Below, in pieces: positions 1 through 7,345 of a stretch of DNA of 41,629 nt. A program made the position numbers and the translations under genes. The notes under the pieces are model-generated. The model did no database searches and was not told the origin of the DNA. It was given only the letters and a program-made list of their open reading frames with translations. The DNA is taken from positions 1 through 41,629 of the forward strand of contig CACXFT010000062.1 of NCBI GenBank assembly GCA_902767045.1. The letters are read 5' to 3'. How positions within the stretch are numbered: the first letter of the stretch is position 1; each line of letters begins with the position of its first letter. This DNA is from an uncultured Prevotellaceae bacterium (GTDB taxonomy: Bacteria > Bacteroidota > Bacteroidia > Bacteroidales > Bacteroidaceae).

Positions 1-11
1 ATAAGCAAAAT

Positions 12-44
12 GCGAATGTTTTGCGAATGTTTTGCGAATGTTTT
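12..44. repeat. Three 11-bp direct repeats upstream of the first gene
   Basis: The 11-mer GCGAATGTTTT occurs three times back to back (12-22, 23-33, 34-44). The period is about one helical turn and the block ends just before the predicted promoter of the secreted-protein gene at 144. It could be an upstream binding-site array or only a slipped-strand expansion; the sequence does not decide. Confidence 0.6.
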
Positions 45-46
45 TT

Positions 47-78
47 CTTGTTGTAACAAAGAACTTTTCATACTTTTG
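47..78 (+). promoter_or_regulatory. Bacteroidota-type promoter for the gene at 144
   Basis: TACTTTTG at 71-78 matches the -7 consensus TAnnTTTG. CTTG at 47-50 is a 3-of-4 match to the -33 TTTG with 20 bp between, the spacing seen at other promoters in this window. It implies a 5' leader of roughly 60 nt. Confidence 0.55.
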
Positions 79-143
79 CAACGATAACTATTCATAAGAA
101 AGGAATAAATTTACAGTCACACTAAATTAAATTATTTCATAAC

Positions 144-974
144 ATGGAAAAGAAGAAAAACAGTTTTCAAGTATGGAAGTTTAAAGCAATAGCTTTTCTT
201 GTATCATTATTCCAACTAACGAATGTCCAAATTTGGGCTCAAACCAGTGAGCCCTCACAATTCTCACCTTCACTTCCATATCACCAGATGCTGAAAGAAG
301 GTAAAAAGTGGAACTATAAAAACATTGATTTTGATGAAATAGTAACCTATTTTTCAATGGTGCTGCATGGTGACACATTGATTGACGGGAAAAAATGCAA
401 AAAAATGTATCGCATTGATAATGGGATTGAGAGATATAGATATGCCTGGTATGAGGATGATAAAAAATTGTACCTCATTCCAAAAGAAAGCGATAGCTTT
501 ATCATGCAATATGACTTCAATAGGCTAAACAAATATGATGCAATGCCTTGCACAGATTATGCCCCTGTTGACTACGCGAAATATCTTATAGGAGTGGATG
601 TCATTAAGTCCAGTTCCGGATACATGAACCGCTACAGGTATAGCAATTACGATGAGGAATGGCTTACTTTTTGTGTCGAGGGAGTTGGCGGACCAGATGG
701 TCTTCCAATGCCTTGGTTTCAGCCATTATCTAATGAATATTACGTTTTTTTGTCATGTGAAGAAGACGGCAAGTGTCTCTGCACAGCCGAGGAGATGAAC
801 GGCGAAGCCGTAGATCCATCAACCCTTGACATAGAAGGTGGTGCACATCTGAAGCAGAAAACAGAAAGCAGAAAGCAAACGGTCTTCGACCTTGCAGGCC
901 GCAAGCTCAGCTCTATAGGGAACCTGCGTCCCGGCATCTACATCCGTGGCGGCAAAAAGGTTGCGATTAAGTGA
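144..974 (+). CDS. Secreted protein with T9SS-type C-terminal sorting tail
   Basis: A 276-aa protein of unknown function. The N-terminus has a basic start and a hydrophobic stretch ending near Ala-Gln around residue 33, consistent with a signal peptide. The last ~45 residues (FDLAGRKLSS, then RPGIYIRGGKKVAIK) match the short sorting tail that Prevotella-type T9SS cargo carries, so surface or extracellular location is inferred. The middle contains GDTLIDGKKCKKMYR, which recurs in the protein at 1433-2221 (GDTLIDGYTCIKLYE), so the two are paralogues. I recognise no catalytic motif. Start chosen at 144 because the signal peptide begins there and a promoter lies about 65 bp upstream. The linker to the tail (residues ~236-245) is encoded by a CAGAAAG-type repeat that recurs elsewhere in the window. 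Confidence 0.8.
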   Translation: MEKKKNSFQVWKFKAIAFLVSLFQLTNVQIWAQTSEPSQFSPSLPYHQMLKEGKKWNYKNIDFDEIVTYFSMVLHGDTLIDGKKCKKMYRIDNGIERYRYAWYEDDKKLYLIPKESDSFIMQYDFNRLNKYDAMPCTDYAPVDYAKYLIGVDVIKSSSGYMNRYRYSNYDEEWLTFCVEGVGGPDGLPMPWFQPLSNEYYVFLSCEEDGKCLCTAEEMNGEAVDPSTLDIEGGAHLKQKTESRKQTVFDLAGRKLSSIGNLRPGIYIRGGKKVAIK

Positions 975-1189
975 ACGCAGCCCTTCTGATGATAGCCGAG
1001 TACAATGGCATGAAAATTCCACTGACAGCCATCGCCTTGTGGACGGGGAACCACTATATAGTTGTTGCCGATGCCGATGACAAGCGCATCCATGTGCTTG
1101 ACCCCGCACGAGGTTCCGTAGATTATACCCTCGACGAGTTCCAATGCGGATGGTATCAGAAAGGGAGATATCTTTGCCGACATATTTAG
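971..1189 (+). pseudogene. Decayed peptidase C39 (bacteriocin-processing) domain remnant
   Basis: The 72-residue reading frame begins at a GTG immediately after an in-frame TAA and overlaps the previous stop codon. AALLMIAEYNGMKIPL resembles the segment just after the catalytic Cys of C39 peptidases, and GNHYIVV ... RIHVLDPARG ... YTLDEF resembles the catalytic His and Asp strands at the end of that domain. The Cys itself is absent and the ~40 residues normally between the two segments are missing, so this looks like an internally deleted, non-functional fragment of a C39 transporter or peptidase gene. No Bacteroidota promoter is evident in front. A short expressed peptide is possible but less likely. 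Confidence 0.5.
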
Positions 1190-1246
1190 TATTTAAAGCG
1201 ATATCTAATAATTGTTAACATATTTATAAACAAAAATCAAGCTATT

Positions 1247-1421
1247 ATGAAACAAAAAACTATTACCTTATTATTGGCATTATCTTTGCCGACCATCTGT
1301 TTTGCTCAACTCAAAGTAAAATGCAAAAATACGCGGAAACGTTGTCAAGATTGGAAGCTCCATAACATCACCTCCTTTTGGAGCTGTTAAGATTGAAAAT
1401 GGAAAAGCAAAAGTAACTTAA
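1247..1421 (+). pseudogene. Broken small secreted ORF (frameshifted)
   Basis: ATG at 1247 opens a 47-codon frame with a convincing signal peptide (MKQKTITLLLALSLPTICFA, then Gln) that stops at 1388-1390. From about 1335 the +1 frame reads VVKIGSSITSPPFGAVKIEN and on to a TAA at 1419-1421, which looks more protein-like than the end of the ATG frame. The simplest reading is one short exported protein broken by a single-base indel near 1330-1340. A genuine 47-aa secreted peptide is the alternative. Function unknown. Confidence 0.35.
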
Positions 1422-1432
1422 AACATACACAA

Positions 1433-2221
1433 ATGAACAGATTATTTTTTGGAACAGTAATGTTATTATTTGTCCTTAATGCCAAAATGGTATGTGCTTA
1501 TGAACGTCCTCTGGTTCAAGAAGGCAAGCAATGGAATTTTATATTAACGAAAGTTGATTATTATGCCAATCACGAAGACTCTTGCACGATAACGCAGGAG
1601 AACTACACTTTGATTTTGCAAGGAGACACATTAATAGATGGCTACACTTGCATTAAACTGTATGAATGGTTTCGTGATTCGGGTATCAAGAAATATCTAT
1701 GCGCGATGCGTGAAGACAGCAACCATGTGGTCTACATGATTAACGAAGGTACCGTATATCAATTCACTACTCCCTACGGATCGCCATTTAGCAATTATAG
1801 CAACATGTATAATGTTTTTACAGATACGATTGATATTTCCAGTGAACAACTATTCCAACGTTATCACTTTGTGCAAAAACGAACTGGATACGACGATCCT
1901 TTGAGAAGATGGATAGATGGTGTTGGAAGTATGGGAGGCCCGCTGAGGGCTGATGGTAAAAATGCCATTCCTCGATGCTACTGCTACTACGAGCTGTATG
2001 AATTTGTTTCTTGCGAATTACCCGGAGAATGGATTGTCGTAGCTGAAGATTTTTACAAAAATCCTGTTGTAAATTCGATAAAGACACATGAAGAAAGATC
2101 ATCCTCTGAATCGATATATGATATGACTGGAAGAGCAATTCGAAAGAATAAGAAAAAATCCGTAAAAAGCCTTCGCCCCGGCATCTACATTCGCAACGGC
2201 AAAAAGGTTGCGATTAAGTGA
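1433..2221 (+). CDS. Secreted protein with T9SS-type tail, paralogue of the gene at 144
   Basis: A 262-aa protein with a signal peptide (hydrophobic LFFGTVMLLFVLNAKMVCA) followed by YERPLVQEGKQWNF, which parallels the first paralogue's LKEGKKWNYK. The shared LxxGDTLIDGxxCxKxY segment sits near residue 65. The C-terminus (IYDMTGRAIRKN, then RPGIYIRNGKKVAIK) is a T9SS-like sorting tail. No enzyme motif is visible. The stop codon lies inside the first of three tandem 74-75 bp repeats, so the last codons of this gene are part of the repeat unit. AT content is higher than in the housekeeping genes further along, consistent with an accessory region. Confidence 0.8.
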   Translation: MNRLFFGTVMLLFVLNAKMVCAYERPLVQEGKQWNFILTKVDYYANHEDSCTITQENYTLILQGDTLIDGYTCIKLYEWFRDSGIKKYLCAMREDSNHVVYMINEGTVYQFTTPYGSPFSNYSNMYNVFTDTIDISSEQLFQRYHFVQKRTGYDDPLRRWIDGVGSMGGPLRADGKNAIPRCYCYYELYEFVSCELPGEWIVVAEDFYKNPVVNSIKTHEERSSSESIYDMTGRAIRKNKKKSVKSLRPGIYIRNGKKVAIK

Positions 2222-2400
2222 GCGGAAAGCCAAACAAGTTTGGCTTTCCCGAACGTGAGCAAGCTCGGGCTTTTGCCCAAGGTTGCGATGAAGTGAGCGG
2301 AAAGCTAAGCTTGTTTGTCTTTCCCGAACGTGAGCAAGCTCGGGCTTTAGCCCAAGGCTGCGATTAAGTGAGCGGAAAGCCAAGGCGAATGAATAGAACC
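2205..2400. repeat. Three tandem 74-75 bp palindromic repeats (REP-like)
   Basis: Units begin at 2205, 2279 and 2354, each with AAGGTTGCGAT or AAGGCTGCGAT, then (T/G)AAGTGAGCGGAAAGC; the third is truncated. Unit 1 contains a perfect inverted repeat GGAAAGCCAAAC-AA-GTTTGGCTTTCC (2224-2249), an imperfect hairpin CCCGAAC...GCTCGGG, and GGGC-TTTT-GCCC. Unit 2 keeps the last two. The unit starts with the terminal codons of the upstream CDS. The block lies between two convergent genes, one a RAYT transposase, so it may be both a transcription terminator and the RAYT's REP-type substrate; the second role is inference. Confidence 0.7.
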
Positions 2401-2403
2401 CAC

Positions 2404-3606
2404 CTATATTTTTTGCCCACAAATTTCCATTGCCATAAGGTTCATCTGTCTGCACATTTCAGCGGTAAGCGGTTTCTTTTCGTTGTGGTGCTCCCAAGGT
2501 GATAGCATTAGCAGCTGACCTCGGCCACAAGCATAGAACTGCTCGCCGTGTGGCTTTGACAGAGGCGTGAAGCCGTTTTCCATAATAACGATGGTTGCCA
2601 GCCCTTCGTTGAAGGCCGCCCGCATAACGCGTTTCTCGCCTGGCGAGATGCTGGGGGAAACGAGCACTGCTCCCTTTCTGGCCTCTGTGAGATAGCGCTG
2701 CACCTCTGCCTCCAACTGTTGCTCGCTGAGCCTGCGCGAGACGCGCACCGCTATGCGGCGTGGAGAGGCAAGTAGTGTGCGGTTTCCTATGCCGCTGTAG
2801 CAGTGGGTACCTATCTGCAGGCCAAAGAAGGGCCGAAGCAGATTGGGGCAGGCGCGCTTCAATAACAAGCGGCGGGGGTTGTCGCGCAGGTAGTTCTGCC
2901 ATGTGGGCAGTTCGTTGTAAGAGCGGAGAATGAGGTCGTTATAGCCTTTGGCAAAGAGGGGAGTGTAGGGGGGAGGAGCTGCTTGCGACGGCAGAGCCGT
3001 CGCCTGCGGAGAAGGTGGCTGCGGGGAAGGTGGCTGCGGAGAAGCTGGCGCCTGCGGGGAAGCTGGTGCCTGCGGAGAAGCTGGTGCCTGCGGAGAAGGT
3101 GGCTGCGGAGAAGGTGCCTGCGGGGAAGCTGGTGGTTGCGGAGAAGCTGGTGCTGTTTGGTTAACCGTTGCGTTTTCCGTAGGTTGCGGCTCTGCCGCAT
3201 CCCTAAGTGCCTTTTCCGCCTTTCGGCACCCGGCCTTGAAACCAGAGATAACCTGCCCCAGATGCACTGGCAGCGGGGCCATCACAAAGAGGATGCCATG
3301 CATGTGGTCGGGCATCATCTGCACGGCCTTCACCTCTATCTGCGGGTAATAGGCGTGTATGCCCATCCATTCGCTTTGCACGGCCTTACCCAGCTCCGAG
3401 AGCTCTATGCGCGGCTCGTTGGCACTACCCCATGGTGCAAAGGCATCGCCTACCAAACGGCCAAAGACAGGGCGGCGGCCTTCTACCTCAAGGGTAATCA
3501 TATACATGCGCCGCTCTGTATAGTTGTGATGGTCGTCACGGCGTTTCATCGACGGTTTCTTCTCTCCGGCGAAAATCTTCTTCTGTGCTATCTGTTCATC
3601 GGTCAT
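2404..3606 (-). CDS. REP-associated tyrosine transposase (Y1/IS200-like) with Pro-rich insert and SLOG/DprA-like C-terminal domain
   Basis: A 400-aa protein. Residues ~20-135 are a Y1 (HUH) domain with the metal-binding motif PDHMHG (H101, H103). The catalytic tyrosine is probably Y222, in GYNDLILRS, which corresponds to the YxDxIIR helix of RAYT proteins, followed by YLRDNPRRL. Between these parts, residues ~150-205 are a low-complexity stretch of repeated PASPQ/PPSPQ units, far longer than a normal RAYT linker. Residues ~265-400 (IAVRVSRRLS, GAVLVSPSISPGEKRVMRAA, ATIVIMENGF, GQLLMLSPW) follow the strand order and Gly/Ser placement of a SLOG/DprA-like Rossmann domain; that assignment is inference. 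The gene lies 16 bp behind radA on the same strand, so it is probably co-transcribed. The palindromic repeats at 2205-2400 sit at its 3' end. No target-site repeats were seen. Confidence 0.8.
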   Translation of the reverse strand: MTDEQIAQKKIFAGEKKPSMKRRDDHHNYTERRMYMITLEVEGRRPVFGRLVGDAFAPWGSANEPRIELSELGKAVQSEWMGIHAYYPQIEVKAVQMMPDHMHGILFVMAPLPVHLGQVISGFKAGCRKAEKALRDAAEPQPTENATVNQTAPASPQPPASPQAPSPQPPSPQAPASPQAPASPQAPASPQPPSPQPPSPQATALPSQAAPPPYTPLFAKGYNDLILRSYNELPTWQNYLRDNPRRLLLKRACPNLLRPFFGLQIGTHCYSGIGNRTLLASPRRIAVRVSRRLSEQQLEAEVQRYLTEARKGAVLVSPSISPGEKRVMRAAFNEGLATIVIMENGFTPLSKPHGEQFYACGRGQLLMLSPWEHHNEKKPLTAEMCRQMNLMAMEICGQKI

Positions 3607-3622
3607 TTCTCAAAGCACTGCT

Positions 3623-5044
3623 TCAGCCGAACAATGTGCGAAGAGCCTCTTCCACTTTGCGCACCGGGTGCAGTTGTATTTTGAAGCGGTGGTGGTTGAA
3701 CCCCTGCAAGTTATATTGGGGAATGATGATGTGGCTGAATCCCAACTTCTCGGCCTCACCGATGCGTTGTTCGATGCGGCTCACGGGACGAACCTCGCCC
3801 GAGAGTCCCACCTCGCCAGCCATGCACCATCCCGTTTCTATGGGCGTGTCAACGTTCGATGAAAGCACGGCTGCGATGACCGAGAGGTCCATGGCGAGGT
3901 CGGTCACCCGCAGTCCGCCGGCAATGTTCAGAAACACGTCTTTTTGTGCCAGTTTAAATCCCACCCGTTTTTCGAGCACGGCCAGCAGCATGTTCAGTCG
4001 TCGCTGGTCGAACCCCGTTGCCGACCGTTGCGGAGTGCCGTAGGCAGCCGTAGAGACCAGAGCCTGCGTTTCAACCAGGAAGGGTCGCACCCCCTCGATG
4101 GCCGACGATATGGCAATGCCCGAAAGGCCTTCGTGGTCTTGAGTGAGCAGCAGTTCCGAAGGGTTGCTCACCGGGCGCAGTCCGGTTTGCTGCATTTCGT
4201 AGATGCCCAGTTCAGAAGTAGAGCCGAATCGGTTTTTGATGGAGCGCAGGATGCGGTAGAGGTGGTGCTGGTCCCCCTCGAACTGGATTACCGTGTCTAC
4301 GATATGTTCCAGAATTTTCGGTCCGGCCAGAGTGCCTTCTTTGTTGATGTGGCCGATGAGCACCACCGGTGTTCCGCTTGATTTGGCAAACCTCAGCAGC
4401 GCCGATGCACATTCGCGCACCTGCGCCACGCTGCCCGGCGAGCTCTCCACCTCTTCCGTGGCAATGGTTTGAATGGAGTCTATCACCACCAGTTCGGGTT
4501 TGGTGTCTTGGATGTGGGTGAAGATGTGTTCGAGTGATGTTTCGCACAAGATGAGCAGGTTTTCGTCGCTCACCTGTTGGGGGGCATCTTTGCCGGTGAG
4601 TGCCGAGAGTAGTCGTTCGGCCCTCATTTTCAGTTGGTAGGCACTCTCCTCACCGCTCACATAAAGAATGCGCCTTTCCGGCAGGTTCAGCACCGTTTGC
4701 AGCGAGAGCGTGCTTTTTCCAATGCCCGGTTCGCCGCCCAAGAGTATGATGCTGCCCGGCACCATGCCACCTCCCAGCACGCGGTTCAGTTCGGCATCGT
4801 GCATGTCTATGCGCGGTTCCTCGTGACCCTCTATATCTCTCAGCCGGCGTGGGCGGTTGTTGTCGGTTCCCTTGGCAGCCCTGATGGTTTTGGCCGCCGT
4901 GCGAGCCGCCAGCGACCCCGTTTCGGCAGCCACCCTGATTTCCTTGAACGTGTTCCATTGCCCACACGCAGGGCATTTGCCAATCCATTTGGCCGATTCT
5001 TGTCCGCAGTTGGAACATACGAACATTGTTTTATCTTTTCCCAT
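3623..5044 (-). CDS. radA: DNA repair/recombination protein RadA
   Basis: RadA (Sms) is a RecA-like hexameric ATPase that drives branch migration in recombinational repair. The 473-aa protein shows the diagnostic order: a four-Cys zinc finger (C10, C13, C24, C27), Walker A GGEPGIGKS (103-111), the RadA signature KNRFG at 270-274, then the Lon-like C-terminal domain (DLSVIAAVLSS, GEVGLSGEVRPV). Length is normal for the family. The -7 box of its promoter ends only 8 bp before this ATG, suggesting a leaderless or nearly leaderless mRNA; Met7 is an alternative start just before the zinc finger. It is followed after 16 bp by the RAYT gene. Confidence 0.97.
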   Translation of the reverse strand: MGKDKTMFVCSNCGQESAKWIGKCPACGQWNTFKEIRVAAETGSLAARTAAKTIRAAKGTDNNRPRRLRDIEGHEEPRIDMHDAELNRVLGGGMVPGSIILLGGEPGIGKSTLSLQTVLNLPERRILYVSGEESAYQLKMRAERLLSALTGKDAPQQVSDENLLILCETSLEHIFTHIQDTKPELVVIDSIQTIATEEVESSPGSVAQVRECASALLRFAKSSGTPVVLIGHINKEGTLAGPKILEHIVDTVIQFEGDQHHLYRILRSIKNRFGSTSELGIYEMQQTGLRPVSNPSELLLTQDHEGLSGIAISSAIEGVRPFLVETQALVSTAAYGTPQRSATGFDQRRLNMLLAVLEKRVGFKLAQKDVFLNIAGGLRVTDLAMDLSVIAAVLSSNVDTPIETGWCMAGEVGLSGEVRPVSRIEQRIGEAEKLGFSHIIIPQYNLQGFNHHRFKIQLHPVRKVEEALRTLFG

Positions 5045-5052
5045 AACGATTA

Positions 5053-5083
5053 CAAAATTACGCTTTTTTCTTTGTCGGGCAAA
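5053..5083 (-). promoter_or_regulatory. radA promoter
   Basis: On the minus strand, TTTG (5083-5080) is followed after 19 bp by TAATTTTG (5060-5053), a full match to the Bacteroidota -33/-7 consensus. The start codon of radA is at 5044-5042, so the transcript should have almost no leader. The element overlaps the divergent promoter at 5071-5102. Confidence 0.65.
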
Positions 5084-5102
5084 ATTATTTTCTTTATCTT
5101 TG
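5071..5102 (+). promoter_or_regulatory. Promoter for the DPP IV gene
   Basis: TTTG at 5071-5074 and TATCTTTG at 5095-5102 are separated by 20 bp, a perfect match to the consensus. The -33 box lies inside the -33/-7 interval of the opposing radA promoter, so the two transcription starts probably compete for polymerase. Confidence 0.7.
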
Positions 5103-5130
5103 CAGGAAATATAACTAAAACATTAGCAGA

Positions 5131-7329
5131 ATGAAAAAAATTGTTTATTTGTGCTTGGCAGCCCTGTTGTGTATAAGCGATGCAGCGGTTGCCAAATTTT
5201 CTTTGCAGGATATCACATCGGGCAAATATGCCGCCCGCCGCATTGGTGGTATGGCCCCCATAGCGGGCACCGACCAGTATGCCCGCATCAGCGACGACTA
5301 CACCCAGGTGGTGCAGTATTCTTTTAAAACCGGCAAGCAAACGGCCGTGCTCTTCGATGCCGCCAACACGCTGGGTGAGCGAATCAAGCAGATAGACGGT
5401 TACATCATGTCGCCCGATGGTAGCCGCATGCTCATTCAAACCGAGACCGAGGCCGTGTATCGCCGTTCGTTCAAAGCCAAATACTACATCTATACGCTCA
5501 AGAGCCGGCGGTTGGACAAGCTCTCCGACACGGGCAAGCAGCAGGTTCCAACGTGGAGCCCCGACGGAACCCAGGTAGCCTTCGTTCGCGACAACAACAT
5601 CTTTTTGGTGAAGCTGCTCTACGACAATGCCGAGAGTCAGGTTACCAAAGATGGCCGGTTCAACGAAGTTATCAACGGCATTCCCGACTGGGTCTACGAA
5701 GAAGAGTTTGAATATAACCGTGCCCTTTGTTTCAATGCCGACGGAACGCAGCTCTGCTGGGTGCGGTTCGACGAAAAGGCCGTGAGCCAATATTCGCTGC
5801 AAATGTTCTGCGGCATGAAGCCCGCCTTCGACCAGTATGCCCTCTATCCCGGTGAATACAGCTATAAATATCCCAAGGCAGGCGAAGTGAACTCCACCGT
5901 TACGGCTTGGTCGTTCGACATCAAGAGCCGACAGACGCGCCAGCTGCAGGTGCCCCTCGAAGGCGACGGCTACATTCCCCGCATCGTTTCTACCACCGAC
6001 CCCGAGAAGATTCTCGTTTACACGATGAACCGCCATCAGGATGTGCTGAACATCTACACCGTGAACCCGCGCTCTACCGTGTCTCAGCTGTTGGTGAAGG
6101 AAACCGACAAGCGGTATGTGAACGAAGAGGTGCTGGCCAATATCATTGTTGGCCAAACCCACCTTTTACTGCCCAGCGAGCGCGACGGGCGCATGCAGCT
6201 ATACATATATAATATGAATGGCACCCAGGAACGCAAGATTGGTGATGGAACATACGACATCACCGCTGTGTATGGCTTCGACGAGAAAACGGGCGATGTC
6301 TATTATCAGGCCGCGCTGCCCACTGCCCACGACCGTCAGGTGATGGTAACGCACAAAAACGGAAAAACAGAGCGCCTCACCAATCAGAATGGATGGAACA
6401 CCGCTGTCTTCTCAGGCGACTACCGCTATTTTGTGAACACCTGGAGCGATGCCAACACCCCCTTTGTGGTTACCGTGCGCACGGGCGACGGAAAGGTTAT
6501 CAATACCCCCGAGGATAATGCCCGGCTGCGCAGTCAGCTCGCTGAACAAGCCGTCACCCCCAAGGAGTTTTTCACTTTCACCACCCAAGAGGGCGTGCAG
6601 TTAGATGGCTGGATGGTGAAACCCGCCAACTTCAACCCCGCTCAGAAATATCCCGTTGTGATGTTCCAGTATAGCGGACCGGGCAGTCAGCAGGTGGTGA
6701 ACTCGTGGAACATTGGCTCGATGGGACAGGGAGGCATGTTCGATTATTACCTGGCCGAGCAGGGTTTTATTGTGGTGTGCGTTGACGGGCGCGGAACCGG
6801 TGCCCGCGGTGCCGATTTCGAAAAGTGCATCTATCAGCAGCTTGGCAACCTTGAAGCCAAAGACCAGGTGGAAACGGCGCTTTGGTTAGGTAAGCAACCC
6901 TATGTAGACAAGAACCGCATTGGCATCTGGGGATGGAGCTACGGCGGTTTCTGCACCCTGATGAGTATGAGCGAAGGCCGCGGTGTGTTCAAGGCAGGTG
7001 TAGCAGTGGCTCCGCCCACCAACTATCGCTATTACGACTCCGTTTACACCGAGCGCTACATGCGCACACCCAAGGAGAACCCCACCGGCTATGCCGACAA
7101 CCCCATGTCCCGTGCCGGCAAGCTGCATGGTGCCTTGCTGTTGTGCCACGGACTGGCCGACGACAATGTGCATCCGCAAAACACATACGAATATACTGAA
7201 GCACTGGTGCAGGCCGACAAAGATTTCAAGATGAATGTCTATACCAACCGCAACCACAGCATCTATGGCGGAAACACGCGCAACCATTTGCTCCGGCAGA
7301 TTGCCCAGTTTTTTATCAACGAACTTTAA
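5131..7329 (+). CDS. Dipeptidyl peptidase IV (S9B family)
   Basis: Exported serine peptidase that releases X-Pro (or X-Ala) dipeptides from the N-termini of oligopeptides; in Bacteroidota these are periplasmic or surface enzymes feeding peptide uptake. The 732-aa protein has a signal peptide (KKIVYLCLAALLCISDAAVA), an eight-bladed propeller with WSPDGTQVAFVRDNNIF, the substrate-N-terminus motif DWVYEEEF (residues 186-193, with the paired Glu), and an alpha/beta-hydrolase domain with nucleophile Ser603 in GWSYGG, Asp677/678 in LADDNVH and His709 in NRNHSIYGG. The triad is complete and length is normal. It is followed after 16 bp by the DUF4861 gene. Confidence 0.95.
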   Translation: MKKIVYLCLAALLCISDAAVAKFSLQDITSGKYAARRIGGMAPIAGTDQYARISDDYTQVVQYSFKTGKQTAVLFDAANTLGERIKQIDGYIMSPDGSRMLIQTETEAVYRRSFKAKYYIYTLKSRRLDKLSDTGKQQVPTWSPDGTQVAFVRDNNIFLVKLLYDNAESQVTKDGRFNEVINGIPDWVYEEEFEYNRALCFNADGTQLCWVRFDEKAVSQYSLQMFCGMKPAFDQYALYPGEYSYKYPKAGEVNSTVTAWSFDIKSRQTRQLQVPLEGDGYIPRIVSTTDPEKILVYTMNRHQDVLNIYTVNPRSTVSQLLVKETDKRYVNEEVLANIIVGQTHLLLPSERDGRMQLYIYNMNGTQERKIGDGTYDITAVYGFDEKTGDVYYQAALPTAHDRQVMVTHKNGKTERLTNQNGWNTAVFSGDYRYFVNTWSDANTPFVVTVRTGDGKVINTPEDNARLRSQLAEQAVTPKEFFTFTTQEGVQLDGWMVKPANFNPAQKYPVVMFQYSGPGSQQVVNSWNIGSMGQGGMFDYYLAEQGFIVVCVDGRGTGARGADFEKCIYQQLGNLEAKDQVETALWLGKQPYVDKNRIGIWGWSYGGFCTLMSMSEGRGVFKAGVAVAPPTNYRYYDSVYTERYMRTPKENPTGYADNPMSRAGKLHGALLLCHGLADDNVHPQNTYEYTEALVQADKDFKMNVYTNRNHSIYGGNTRNHLLRQIAQFFINEL

Positions 7330-7345
7330 AATTCTTTTTTGAATC

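Noticed and set aside
2404-3606. Complete IS200/IS605 insertion sequence
   Set aside because: No TnpB partner, no subterminal IS ends; the protein fits the single-copy RAYT type instead.
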